DNA of 32,049 bases, taken from positions 1-32,049 of the forward strand of contig CADBWR010000029.1 in NCBI GenBank assembly GCA_902798425.1, given 5' to 3'. Under the pieces are notes generated by a model. That model was not told where the DNA came from. It did not search any database and was given only the letters and a program-made list of their open reading frames with translations. The DNA is from an uncultured Bacteroidales bacterium (GTDB taxonomy: Bacteria; Bacteroidota; Bacteroidia; Bacteroidales; Bacteroidaceae). Made by a program: the position numbers and the translations under genes. This document shows, piece by piece, positions 9,307-17,325 of the stretch; position 1 is the stretch's first letter, and the number at the start of each line of letters is the position of its first letter.

Positions 9307-10299
9307 TTACATCTTTTGATTGTCGTTATTCTCCAACAGCGCCTTTACTGCTTTGTCGAAGTCACTCTCAAGCATACGCATTTCACGTTCGCGGTAGATT
9401 TCAAACTCACGCTCTGCTTTCTCGATGGCTTCCTGATGCGACACAGTACCAGTGCCTTCGAGGATGTTTTTGCGCAAGCGCAATATCTGGTCGTCGAGGG
9501 CTGCCACCCAGTCTGCCATTGTCATGGGATTCTGCTCTAAAGCCTGAAACTCTGCATAATCCAAGAATTGCGAGGTGAGCAGATTCAAACGTTGCAACTC
9601 CAACTCCGTCAAATAGTTCTTAGCAATCTTTACATCGTCGCGAGTAACGTAGTTGCCCTTAAAGTTGGTCATACCCACAAAAGGCTTCTCGTTGTCTACT
9701 CGCTCATAAATCAGCTCTGCAGCAGTATGCTCATGGACTGCATAGTGCATCTTGTTCTGCACAGTAGAGAAGAACAGCTTGGTAGTCTTAGAACGAGGGT
9801 CATAATCGGTAGAGGTGGCATAGATATCTGTTACCTGCTGGTAGAAGTTACGCTCACTGCTACGGATGTCGCGAATGCGTTGCAGCAACTCCTTGAAGTA
9901 GCGATTGCCGCCTTGCTTCAGGCGTTCATCGTCCATCGTGAAGCCCTTCTGGATATATTCATGCAATAAGCGAGTGGCCCAACGACGGAAGCGTACGGCA
10001 ATAGGCGACTGAACACGATAGCCGAGGGCAATAATGACATCGAGATTGTAATGCAGTACCTGATAGTTTTTACCATCTGCAGCAGTTGTTCGGAATTTCC
10101 GAACAACTGAATCCTGATCTAGTTCTTTATCTTCAAAGATGTTTTTAAGATGCTCACTGATATTCGACTTGCTCGACTGGTAAATCTCTACCAGTTGGGC
10201 TTGGGTCAGCCATACGTCTTCATCAGCAAACAGAGTATTTACACTCAGTTTCCCTTCATCATCTTTATATAGTATCAGTTTATTCTCTTTCTGTGACAT
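9307..10299 (-). CDS. RhuM-family protein
   Basis: The product (330 residues from ATG 10299) shows the RhuM pattern: WLTQAQLVEIYQSSKSNISEHLKNIFEDKEL near the N-terminus, an HTH-like segment, then YNLDVIIALGYRVQSPIAVRFRRWATRLLHEYIQKGF. The family was named after a Salmonella pathogenicity-island gene, but its biochemical role is unknown. Genes of this type are frequent inside type I restriction operons of Bacteroidota. A longer reading from TTG at 10314 adds five residues but begins at the hsdM stop; the ATG at 10299, 15 bp after that stop and preceded by GGGAAAAC, is preferred. The C-terminal half contains long helices (REREMRMLESDFDKAVKALLENN). Confidence 0.88.
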   Translation of the reverse strand: MSQKENKLILYKDDEGKLSVNTLFADEDVWLTQAQLVEIYQSSKSNISEHLKNIFEDKELDQDSVVRKFRTTAADGKNYQVLHYNLDVIIALGYRVQSPIAVRFRRWATRLLHEYIQKGFTMDDERLKQGGNRYFKELLQRIRDIRSSERNFYQQVTDIYATSTDYDPRSKTTKLFFSTVQNKMHYAVHEHTAAELIYERVDNEKPFVGMTNFKGNYVTRDDVKIAKNYLTELELQRLNLLTSQFLDYAEFQALEQNPMTMADWVAALDDQILRLRKNILEGTGTVSHQEAIEKAEREFEIYREREMRMLESDFDKAVKALLENNDNQKM

Positions 10300-10314
10300 A
10301 TTTAGTTTTCCCAA

Positions 10315-11823
10315 TTATATCTCAAATCCAATACTCCCTAACAGCTTTTTGATCTCATCCTCCAAGCGATGGCTTTCTGCAAAGAGTCCACTGAGTTCTG
10401 AGGTCAGGCGTTGCATCTTTTCTGCAAATGGTTCTCCATCGTCCTCCTGCTCAGCAATGCCCACATAGCGGCCTGGAGTAAGGATGAAGTCTTGTGCTGC
10501 AATATCTTGCAAGGTTTTTACTGCACAGAAGCCTTTTTCATCTTCAAGTGTACCATTGCGGAAAGCCTCAAAGGTATCGGCAATCTTCGTAATATCATCC
10601 TGCATCAGTTCACGGACGGCACGGGTCACCATCGTTCCCATATTCCTTGCATCAATGAAAAGCGTCTTGCCTGCCTGCTGCTTGTTGCGAGAGAGGAACC
10701 AAAGAGAAACGGGAATACCGGTGCTATAGAACAGCTGCGAAGGCAAGGCAATAATGCCTTCTACGAGGTCGGCTTCTACAATCTTCTGACGTATTGTTCC
10801 TTCACCACCTGTTTGAGAAGACAATGCACCATTAGCCAATACCAAGCCAATACGACCTGTGGGGGAGAGGTGGTGTATCATGTGCTGCATCCAAGCAAAG
10901 TTGGCGTTGCCTGCAGGCGGAATGCCAAACTTCCAACGTACATCTTTTTCCAACTTGTCTGCTCCCCAGTCAGAGAGGTTAAAGGGAGGATTCGCCATGA
11001 TGAAGTCAGCCTTCAACGTGGGATGTTGGTCGTTGAAGAACGTGTCGGCATAAGAATTGCCAAGGTTTGCCTCTAGTCCTCGGATGGCTACGTTCATGTG
11101 TGCCATCTTCCATGTTGAGGGGTTGGCCTCTTGACCATAGACGCTGATGTTGTTGATATCTTTCTGATGGTTCTGTATGAACTTGGCACTCTGAACAAAC
11201 ATGCCACCCGAACCGCAGCAGGGGTCATAGACACGGCCTGCATAGGGCTGCAGTATTTCTACAATGGTACGCACAATACAGCTGGGAGTATAGAATTCTC
11301 CTGCATTTTTGCCTTCCATAGAGGCGAATTTCTGCAGGCAGTATTCATAGACTCTGCCCAGCAAGTCTTTCTCGTCGCCTGATGCCAGCATGTGGATATT
11401 GGTAAAGAGGTCTACCACATCGCCCAAGCGGCGCTTGTCCAGCTCAGGACGGGCATAGTTGGAAGGGAGCACACCTTTCAGTTTCGTGTTCTCACGCTCG
11501 ATGGCTTCCAGTGCATCGTCAATGACTTTGCCAATCTGTGGGGTGTGGGCTGCCTGAGAAATAATGCTCCAACGGGCATCCTGAGGAACGAAGAAAACAC
11601 CATCGGCCTCGTACTCGTCCTTGTCCTCGACGTCTGCGTACTCGTCTTTTGAGAGTTCTTCAAACTTAGCGTCAAACTTGTCGCTGATATATTTGAGGAA
11701 AATGAGACCAAGAACAACGCCTTCATATTCTGAGGCATTCAAATTGCCGCGTAGCTTGTCGGCAGCCCTCCATATCGCATCTTCGAAACCAATGGAGGTA
11801 GTATTGTCGTTTTTCTTTGCCAT
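10315..11823 (-). CDS. hsdM: HsdM, type I DNA adenine-N6 methyltransferase subunit
   Basis: HsdM methylates adenine in the HsdS-defined site and protects host DNA. The protein (502 residues from ATG 11823) begins with the helical HsdM N-terminal domain (GFEDAIWRAADKLRGNLNASEYEGVVLGLIFLKYISDKF). Next come the SAM-binding motif region DPCCGSGGMFVQ (about 200) and the catalytic NPPF motif (about 276). An upstream in-frame start at 11907 would place the first codon inside the promoter -7 box, so it is rejected. It is the first gene of the operon. Confidence 0.97.
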   Translation of the reverse strand: MAKKNDNTTSIGFEDAIWRAADKLRGNLNASEYEGVVLGLIFLKYISDKFDAKFEELSKDEYADVEDKDEYEADGVFFVPQDARWSIISQAAHTPQIGKVIDDALEAIERENTKLKGVLPSNYARPELDKRRLGDVVDLFTNIHMLASGDEKDLLGRVYEYCLQKFASMEGKNAGEFYTPSCIVRTIVEILQPYAGRVYDPCCGSGGMFVQSAKFIQNHQKDINNISVYGQEANPSTWKMAHMNVAIRGLEANLGNSYADTFFNDQHPTLKADFIMANPPFNLSDWGADKLEKDVRWKFGIPPAGNANFAWMQHMIHHLSPTGRIGLVLANGALSSQTGGEGTIRQKIVEADLVEGIIALPSQLFYSTGIPVSLWFLSRNKQQAGKTLFIDARNMGTMVTRAVRELMQDDITKIADTFEAFRNGTLEDEKGFCAVKTLQDIAAQDFILTPGRYVGIAEQEDDGEPFAEKMQRLTSELSGLFAESHRLEDEIKKLLGSIGFEI

Positions 11824-11904
11824 ATTTTTCTTTAATTCCCCTATAGAGATAAAAATCCTTCGGATGGATTTTTGGGTATACTCTCTTGTTGATGTACTTG
11901 TTTG

Positions 11905-11932
11905 CAAAGATAGTCATAATTCTTGAAACAAA
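11905..11932 (-). promoter_or_regulatory. Promoter of the hsd operon
   Basis: On the minus strand TTTG (11932-11929) is followed after 16 bp by TATCTTTG (11912-11905), a full TAnnTTTG -7 box. The spacing is shorter than the 19-20 bp at other promoters here, so strength may be moderate. Transcription would begin near 11899, giving a leader of about 75 nt before the hsdM start. Confidence 0.7.
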
Positions 11933-11985
11933 AAAGAAATCAGCGAGATATTTTCATGAAACGCAGCGCTGGCAGTCGAGCGCAA

Positions 11986-12065
11986 AAATCTATTAACCTA
12001 TTAACGTGACATGCCGCAAACCCTTTGTACATCGGGGCTTGAGGCACGTTAAATGATGCCGAAAC
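11986..12065 (+). repeat. Left 80-bp inverted repeat
   Basis: It pairs with 14145-14224. It contains a degenerate stem (12010-12023 with 12035-12048, 11 of 14 pairs). A second perfect 8-bp stem, GTTAAATG (12048-12055) with CATTTAAC (12065-12072), overlaps its inner edge. The outer end starts AAATCTATTAACCTATTAAC. Confidence 0.9.
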
Positions 12066-12107
12066 ATTTAACATACATGCGTAATGTTGTAAAAAAGTGC
12101 CGAAATT

Positions 12108-12139
12108 TTTGGCTGTTCTCGCTTTTTTCGCTATCTTTG
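12108..12139 (+). promoter_or_regulatory. Promoter of the DUF6078-like gene
   Basis: TTTG (12108-12111), 20-bp spacer, TATCTTTG (12132-12139): an excellent Bacteroidota promoter. The ATG is only 8 bp after the -7 box, so the mRNA should have almost no leader. Confidence 0.85.
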
Positions 12140-12147
12140 CATAAGTT

Positions 12148-12615
12148 ATGACTACAACGAAAACAACTAAAGTAATAGAGGCTGGACGCGACTTTCGGAA
12201 TGTGCCGAAGGGCTACCAGTTGTGTTTTAACAGAGAGTGTCCTAAGAAAGATGAATGTCTGCGGTTTATGGTGGGCTGCGCCATTCCTGACGACCGCGAT
12301 TGGGGACCAGCCATCTATCCTAATATAAAGATTGGTGAAGAGGGATGTCGCCTCTTTGCTACTGGCGAACCTCAACGTATGGCGTGGGGCTTCGATACGT
12401 TGTTTGAGGAGGTGAAGAGCAAGCACGAGCGTGGACTTCGTCTGGCGATGTATCAGTATCTGAATGGCAGCAGCAACTACTATCGGTACCATCATGGTGA
12501 GAAACTGCTCGATGCTGAGCAGCAGGAATGGATTATCAAACTCTTTCAGCGGACGGGCTATACAGAGAACCTGAAATTTGACCATTACACCCAAGTTTTT
12601 GACTTCTGGAAGTGA
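12148..12615 (+). CDS. DUF6078-like small cysteine-containing protein
   Basis: This 155-residue protein is soluble and has a cysteine cluster near the N-terminus (YQLCFNRECPKKDECLRFMVGC), which could bind a metal. It continues with PDDRDWGPAIYPNIKIGEEGCRLFATGEPQRMAWGFDTLF and a helical C-terminal half. The pattern resembles the DUF6078 family of Bacteroidales, whose function is unknown. It is the first gene inside the inverted-repeat cassette, has its own near-leaderless promoter and is followed by a hairpin at 12665-12700. A regulatory role for the cassette is possible but is only a guess from size and position. Confidence 0.75.
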   Translation: MTTTKTTKVIEAGRDFRNVPKGYQLCFNRECPKKDECLRFMVGCAIPDDRDWGPAIYPNIKIGEEGCRLFATGEPQRMAWGFDTLFEEVKSKHERGLRLAMYQYLNGSSNYYRYHHGEKLLDAEQQEWIIKLFQRTGYTENLKFDHYTQVFDFWK

Positions 12616-12664
12616 TTTTTTTAGCCAAAACGGCGGTAATAACAACTTTTCAGAACCGTTAACA

Positions 12665-12700
12665 AAATTCCCAAGAAATATTACGTAGGCTTGGGAATTT
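12665..12700 (+). terminator. Hairpin terminator after the DUF6078-like gene
   Basis: A perfect 11-bp stem (AAATTCCCAAG, 12665-12675, with CTTGGGAATTT, 12690-12700) has a 14-nt loop, 50 bp downstream of the stop codon. There is no long T tract, so termination efficiency is uncertain. Confidence 0.55.
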
Positions 12701-12806
12701 AATTCCGGAGCCTGTGTAGGAATCCTCCCAAGTCTGCGTTATTTCATTACATAGCTGTGGAATATTAAATCTACAGCTAAGTAGGCAATGTGCTCAATGT
12801 CAAGCT

Positions 12807-12838
12807 CTTGCAGATGACTTAAAATTTTTGTATCTTTG
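12807..12838 (+). promoter_or_regulatory. Promoter of the VapE gene
   Basis: CTTG (12807-12810, one mismatch to TTTG) is followed by a 20-bp spacer and TATCTTTG (12831-12838). A 7-bp dyad, TAGCTGT (12752-12758) and ACAGCTA (12773-12779), lies upstream and could be an operator. Confidence 0.75.
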
Positions 12839-12847
12839 CATTGGCAT

Positions 12848-12864
12848 TGGGAGAAAGACTCCCA
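12848..12864 (+). promoter_or_regulatory. 5' leader hairpin of the VapE mRNA
   Basis: TGGGAG (12848-12853) pairs with CTCCCA (12859-12864) over a 5-nt loop, right at the predicted transcript 5' end in a leader of about 70 nt. Such a stem may stabilise the mRNA. Confidence 0.5.
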
Positions 12865-12916
12865 TGTCACGAGAGAGTAAACAAAAATTTTAAACCAAAG
12901 AAGTCTTTTGATTATT

Positions 12917-14122
12917 ATGACCAACGAAATGATTTTGAAAGGAGAAGCCCTTGCGGCTTCACAGGAGAATGCTCTCGAGGTAGAGCTGTTTCTCCAAGAG
13001 AATTACCTGTTCCGTCGCAACGTGCTGAACGGAAAGGTAGAGTTTGCAACGCTGCCCGCTGAGGAGCCCCACTACAGGGCACTCACCCAGGAGGCACTGA
13101 ACAGCATCGTGATTCGTGCCAAGCGTGAGAACATCTGTGAGAAGGGAAATCCGAAAGCAGAGATTATGGAGCTGATACACTCAGAAGAGGTACGCGTACA
13201 TAATCCTATTAAGGAGTTCCTGGAGGAACTGCCGAAGTGGGACGGACAGAACCACGTGGCACAGCTCTTCTCACGACTGCCAGGCATCAGTACGGAGATG
13301 CACGGATTTCTGGCCGTATGGATGCGTTCGGCTGTTGCCCACTGGCTGCAGATGGACCTGATGCACGGCAATGAGTGTGTGCCGACATTGATTGGTGCGC
13401 AGGGCTGTGGCAAGACGACCTTCGTGCAACGCCTGTTGCCGCCACAGCTGAGGGAGTACTTCTTGGACCACCTGAACCTCTCGAACAAGTTCGATAAAGA
13501 GATGGCGCTGACCAACAACTTGCTGGTGAACCTGGACGAGCTGGAGGCCATCCGCCCCAGTCAGCATGCGGCTCTGAAGCAGACGCTGTCGAAGTCGAAG
13601 GTCAACGGTCGCCCCATCTATGGTGCCTTTCAGGAAGATCGTCCGCGTTTCGCCTCGTTCGTCGCCACGACCAACAACCCTCATCCGCTGTCGGACGCTA
13701 CGGGTAGCCGTCGATACATCTGTCTGACGATTCCCAAGGGGCAGCTGATAGACAACACCGGCGAGATAGACTATGAGCAGTTGTATGCGCAGGTGTTGCA
13801 CGAGGTGAAGGAGCTGCATGCGCCCTACTGGTTCAACAACGATGAGGTGAAGCGCATCCAGGAACTCAACCTGAACTATATGGAGCAGAAAGACATTGCC
13901 GAGATTGTTAATATCTGCTTCAGAAAGCCTGAGGAGGGCGAGAAGGTGAAGGCGCTGAACAGTGCACAGATTCTGCAGTTGATTCAGACGGAGTATCCCA
14001 GTGTCAAGAGTGACCGCAGCACCAAGATTCACTTGGGACTGGCGATGAAGGAGCTCGGCATAGACCATCTGCTCTACAACAACAAGCGCCTGTACAAGAT
14101 TGTCCCGCTGAGGACTGCGTAA
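12917..14122 (+). CDS. VapE-type P-loop ATPase (virulence-associated E family)
   Basis: The 401-residue protein has a Walker A motif GAQGCGKTTF (about 160-168) and Walker B LLVNLDELEA (about 201). ATTNNPHPLSDATGSRRYICL follows (sensor and arginine-finger region of the VapE/SF3-like fold). The C-terminal part resembles the DUF3874 extension of Bacteroidales homologues. Family members accompany phages, satellites and islands and are thought to act in element replication. Long homologues carry a primase-like N-terminal domain; here only about 100 residues precede the ATPase region, so this is a short form. A TTG at 12908 is rejected in favour of the ATG at 12917. It is the last gene before the right inverted repeat. 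Confidence 0.9.
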   Translation: MTNEMILKGEALAASQENALEVELFLQENYLFRRNVLNGKVEFATLPAEEPHYRALTQEALNSIVIRAKRENICEKGNPKAEIMELIHSEEVRVHNPIKEFLEELPKWDGQNHVAQLFSRLPGISTEMHGFLAVWMRSAVAHWLQMDLMHGNECVPTLIGAQGCGKTTFVQRLLPPQLREYFLDHLNLSNKFDKEMALTNNLLVNLDELEAIRPSQHAALKQTLSKSKVNGRPIYGAFQEDRPRFASFVATTNNPHPLSDATGSRRYICLTIPKGQLIDNTGEIDYEQLYAQVLHEVKELHAPYWFNNDEVKRIQELNLNYMEQKDIAEIVNICFRKPEEGEKVKALNSAQILQLIQTEYPSVKSDRSTKIHLGLAMKELGIDHLLYNNKRLYKIVPLRTA

Positions 14123-14144
14123 GTTTGGTAAATGAATGATAATA

Positions 14145-14224
14145 GTTTCGGAAACATTTAACATGCCTCAAACCCCGATGTGCAAAGGGTTTGAGGCATG
14201 TCATGTTAATAGGTTAATAGATTT
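14145..14224 (-). repeat. Right 80-bp inverted repeat with perfect hairpin
   Basis: It is the partner of 11986-12065. It contains a perfect 14-bp stem (14162-14175 with 14187-14200) around an 11-nt loop CGATGTGCAAA, lacking the mismatches of the left copy. It lies 22 bp after the VapE stop and could also act as a transcription terminator, though no T tract follows. Confidence 0.9.
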
Positions 14225-14240
14225 GGGGCTTACTCCTCCT

Positions 14241-14256
14241 CTTCCCTAAGGGAGGG
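14241..14256. repeat. CCCT-AGGG palindrome downstream of the SGNH gene
   Basis: CTTCCCTAAGGGAGGG forms a 7-bp stem, followed by CCCGTCCTCC. It resembles the palindrome inserted in mutS2 at 30471-30492. It sits between the right inverted repeat and the SGNH gene stop. Confidence 0.55.
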
Positions 14257-14290
14257 TCTGTTTCTTCCCGTCCTCCAGTATGATGTCGGT

Positions 14291-15439
14291 TTAGAACGTC
14301 TCTTCGTGGTCGTAGCGTGGCGTGTGGCGGATGACCTTGTTGACGGCAGCATGGGCCATGGCCTCGTAGGCACGGTCGCTGGGGTGCAGATGGTCGCCAC
14401 TGTCGAAGCCGTCGGCAAAGGCCTTGGGGTTGGTGACGCTGCGCACAGCGGCATCGAAGTCGATGCAGCCGTCGAAGATGGGCGACGTGCGCAGCCACTC
14501 GTTGAACTGCTGGCGCATCCGCTCGCGGTCCTCGTTATAGGTGCGCCAACCAAAGATGGGCAGCAGCGTGCCGCTCCATACCTTCAGTCCCAGGGCCTTG
14601 GCGGGCTTGACATAGATTTGCTCTACGCCCTGCTCCATCTCCTCGACGGTGGGCAGGTCGCTCCAGGGACGGAAGGGGTTGACGTCTGTTCCCACAGGAT
14701 GGATGATGTCGTTAATGCCGTGCTGGATGATGACATCGGTAGCCCCCGCCACATTGATTTCGATGGGGAAGCGCGTGGCTCCCTTCAGTCCGTAAGCCTG
14801 ATAGGTGATGCAGTCGTACTGCCGCAGAATGCGCGTACCACTGACGGCACGGCGGATGATGGAGGCAGTGGAGCCAAAGACCTGCTGCGCCATGTAGTCG
14901 GGCCATGCCTGTGCCGTGATGGAGTCGCCATAGCATACGATGGCGTGATTGTCGGCAGCGGTAAGAATGTCGATGGTGTTCAGGAAATAGAACCAGTTGG
15001 TGCTGCGCGACAGGTTCAGAGGCAGCTCGTCAGCCTCGGCATAGTCGCCATAGGCATAGTAGCCCTTTGACAGCGGACCGGTGACGAGCGTGCCGCTGTT
15101 CATCTGGGTATAGTCTGCCAGATAGAAGCTCACCTCGATGGTGTCGCCACGATGTACGTCATAGTTGACGGCATCGCTCTCCGTCTCCGTGCCTGGCTGC
15201 AGGGTGACGCTCCGCTCGCCGCCAAAGGTGACGGCGGTATGGCCTACGAGCACCTTGTTGAGCGTGACGGGCTCGGTACCTGTGAGGTTAGAGAAGCGGA
15301 AACGCAGCATGGTGCCACTGAAGCACATGCGTATGGGGTAGCGCAGCGTGAGGTCCTTGGCATAGATGGCCTCACGGCGATTGGTGATGGAGGTGGCATT
15401 GCCCCAGCATGCCACCCATTTCATATTGTCATCTTTCAT
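14291..15439 (-). CDS. SGNH/GDSL-family esterase
   Basis: The 382-residue protein has an N-terminal beta-rich domain (about 1-160; YPIRMCFSGTMLRFRFSNLTG) and an SGNH hydrolase domain. Nucleophile block CYGDSIT has Ser173, block V is GIND (241-244), and the catalytic pair is in GDHLHPSD (Asp349, His352). Such enzymes remove acyl groups, often acetyl, from polysaccharides. No signal peptide is seen, so it may act in the cytoplasm on imported saccharides; this is inference. Its start at 15439 (or Met6 at 15424) follows a 12-copy heptamer repeat that fills the gap to the transporter gene upstream, so it is probably cotranscribed with that gene. Confidence 0.9.
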   Translation of the reverse strand: MKDDNMKWVACWGNATSITNRREAIYAKDLTLRYPIRMCFSGTMLRFRFSNLTGTEPVTLNKVLVGHTAVTFGGERSVTLQPGTETESDAVNYDVHRGDTIEVSFYLADYTQMNSGTLVTGPLSKGYYAYGDYAEADELPLNLSRSTNWFYFLNTIDILTAADNHAIVCYGDSITAQAWPDYMAQQVFGSTASIIRRAVSGTRILRQYDCITYQAYGLKGATRFPIEINVAGATDVIIQHGINDIIHPVGTDVNPFRPWSDLPTVEEMEQGVEQIYVKPAKALGLKVWSGTLLPIFGWRTYNEDRERMRQQFNEWLRTSPIFDGCIDFDAAVRSVTNPKAFADGFDSGDHLHPSDRAYEAMAHAAVNKVIRHTPRYDHEETF

Positions 15440-15446
15440 TTTATTT

Positions 15447-15530
15447 AATGCTTAATGCATAATGCTTAATGCTTAATGCTTAATGCTTAATGCTTAATGC
15501 TTAATGCATAATGCTTAATGCATAATGCTT
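15447..15530. repeat. Twelve-copy 7-bp tandem repeat (AATGCTT)
   Basis: Twelve contiguous heptamers, nine AATGCTT and three AATGCAT (units 2, 9 and 11), fill 84 bp between the transporter stop codon and the SGNH start. The transporter TAA (15531-15529) overlaps the array end. Slippage would change the leader length of the SGNH gene. Confidence 0.97.
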
Positions 15531-16974
15531 AATATATCATCATTGCCAACAGGTAGGATACGATGGTGGCGACGGCGACGCTGATCAGGCCGGGCATCAT
15601 GAACGAGTGGTTCAGCAGGTATTTGCCGATGTGAGTCGTTCCGGAGCGGTCGAAGTTGACTGTGGCGATGTCGCTGGGGTAGTTGGGGATGAAGAAGTAG
15701 CCGTAGACAGCAGGGAATACACCCAGCAGTACGGCGCCCTCAATGCCCATCGAATAGGCCAGCGGCAGCATGGTGACAACGACGGCACCCTGCGAATTGA
15801 TGAGCACGGAGACTATGAAGAACACAAGGGCGATGGCCCATGGGTACTGTGTGACGATGTTGGACATCATCATCTTGATTTCATCCAGATAGTTGGAGAA
15901 ATAGGTGTCGGCAAGCCAGGCAATGCCATAGATGGCCACGACAGCCACCATGCCCGACTGCCATACGGGTCCGGCGATGGCTTTCTTGGGATCTGCCTTG
16001 CAGAAGATAATCATCAGTGCGGCAGCGGTAATCATCACAATCTGAATGACGAGGTTCATGGCCAGGGGCGTCTCTTGCCACTCCGTCTCGCCCTCAACGT
16101 AAATCTTGACTTTGGCAAGCTGATCGGCAGTGAGCGTCAAGTTGTCGTCGATGTGCAGCACGTCGGCACCCTGTACGGCACGCAGCGTCTCGTAGTTGGG
16201 CAGCGCATCCTGGAAGACTGCAAAGAAGACGATGGCAAGCAGGGCGCCAAGGAAGATGTAGACGGCATTCTTGGCTGACTGGGGAATCTCCTTGTCGAGG
16301 GTGGTGGCATTGCCGCCATAGATGTATTCATACTGTTTGGGGTCTTTCAGCTTGGCCTGGAACTTGGGGTCTTTGTCAAGGTCCTTTCCGCGACGATAGG
16401 AGGCAGCAGCGGCAGCCAGCAGTCCGCAGAGACAGGCTGGGAAGCTGACGAGCAGCACGCCAGGGATGGTGATGTCGAAACCATTGGCATTGGAGATGCT
16501 GACGAAGGCCACGACGGCTGCGGCAATGGGTGAACAGGTGATGCCCACCTGCGAGGCGATACTGGCCACACCACAAGGACGCTCAGGACGGATGCCCTTC
16601 TTCAGTGCGATGTCGCAGATGATGGGCATGAGCGTATAGACTACATGGCCCGTTCCCACGAGGACGGTGAGGAGGAAGGTGGTCAGCGGGGCAAGGAAGG
16701 TGATGCGATCGGGGTGCTTGCGCAACATCTTCTCAGCAATCTGGATGAGCCAGTCCATACCTCCGGAGGCTTGCATGATGCCTGCGCAGGTAACGGCGGC
16801 AATGATGATATAGATGACATCGGTAGGTGGCGTACCTGGTTTTAGTCCGAAACCGAAGACCAGTAGGGCGAGGCCGATGCCGGAAATGGCACCTAGGGCC
16901 AGACTGCCAAAGCGGGAACCAACCCATAGTGCTCCGAGCACAATCATGAGTTGCAGAATCATCATTATTGTCAT
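15529..16974 (-). CDS. dcuB: Anaerobic C4-dicarboxylate transporter (DcuA/DcuB family)
   Basis: Dcu carriers exchange fumarate, malate or aspartate for succinate across the inner membrane during fumarate respiration. The 481-residue protein has about 10-12 hydrophobic segments and family blocks such as GTPPTDVIYIIIAAVTCAGIMQASGG, LVGTGHVVYTLMPII, RPERPCGVASIASQVGITCSP and FFIPNYPSDIATVNFDRSGTTHIGKYLLNHSFMMPG. A hydrophilic insert at about 265-300 is likely extramembrane. Length is slightly above the common 430-450 because of that insert. It has its own promoter, and an anaerobic niche fits with the nrf genes. DcuA versus DcuB cannot be told from sequence alone. Confidence 0.93.
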   Translation of the reverse strand: MTIMMILQLMIVLGALWVGSRFGSLALGAISGIGLALLVFGFGLKPGTPPTDVIYIIIAAVTCAGIMQASGGMDWLIQIAEKMLRKHPDRITFLAPLTTFLLTVLVGTGHVVYTLMPIICDIALKKGIRPERPCGVASIASQVGITCSPIAAAVVAFVSISNANGFDITIPGVLLVSFPACLCGLLAAAAASYRRGKDLDKDPKFQAKLKDPKQYEYIYGGNATTLDKEIPQSAKNAVYIFLGALLAIVFFAVFQDALPNYETLRAVQGADVLHIDDNLTLTADQLAKVKIYVEGETEWQETPLAMNLVIQIVMITAAALMIIFCKADPKKAIAGPVWQSGMVAVVAIYGIAWLADTYFSNYLDEIKMMMSNIVTQYPWAIALVFFIVSVLINSQGAVVVTMLPLAYSMGIEGAVLLGVFPAVYGYFFIPNYPSDIATVNFDRSGTTHIGKYLLNHSFMMPGLISVAVATIVSYLLAMMIY

Positions 16975-17014
16975 ATATATATAATGTTTTAGGGTGTTGT
17001 TAATATTTCTTCTG

Positions 17015-17046
17015 CAAATGTAGTCATTTCTTTTGGAATAGCCAAT
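17015..17046 (-). promoter_or_regulatory. Promoter of the dicarboxylate transporter
   Basis: Minus strand ATTG (17046-17043), 20-bp spacer, TACATTTG (17022-17015), about 40 bp upstream of the start codon. Confidence 0.75.
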
Positions 17047-17283
17047 TTTTATTGCACCTTTTTTTAGTGCTTGTCGACAGGCGAGGGTAGGGGAGCAGGT
17101 GGCGTTTTTAATCAGTGTAAACGCTACACTAATGAATATTCTTTACATAGAATTGTTGGCAGCTCTTAACGAAAGGAAGCCTATAGGTGCAGTTTGTAAA
17201 ATATTATTTTCTTCTCTTTTCGCATCTGGAAATGACGGACTGACGGAATAGATGGCGACGGGGCGATGGAAAACGAAGGGATG

Positions 17284-17325
17284 CTGGTCGTCGACAAGCG
17301 TTGTGCACAGCTTGCCGACCATCAG
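17284..17325. repeat. Long imperfect dyad
   Basis: CTG-GTCG (17284-17290) pairs with CGAC-C and CAG (17316-17325), and CAAGC (17295-17299) pairs with GCTTG (17310-17314). An internal loop of 4 versus 1 nt and an apical loop with GTGCAC complete it. It could be an RNA hairpin or a protein-binding site. Confidence 0.6.

Larger units (their letters stand above)
11986..14224. mobile_element. Candidate cassette bounded by 80-bp inverted repeats, carrying DUF6078-like and VapE genes
   Basis: Two 80-bp sequences at 11986-12065 and 14145-14224 are reverse complements with 73 of 80 positions identical and no gaps. They enclose two plus-strand genes, each with its own promoter, and nothing else. VapE-type ATPases are common in phage satellites and integrated islands, which supports a mobile or once-mobile origin. 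No transposase, integrase or target-site duplication is visible, so the mobility call is inference. Confidence 0.55.

Noticed and set aside
12908-12916. TTG start for the VapE gene
   Set aside because: An ATG three codons later is the simpler start.
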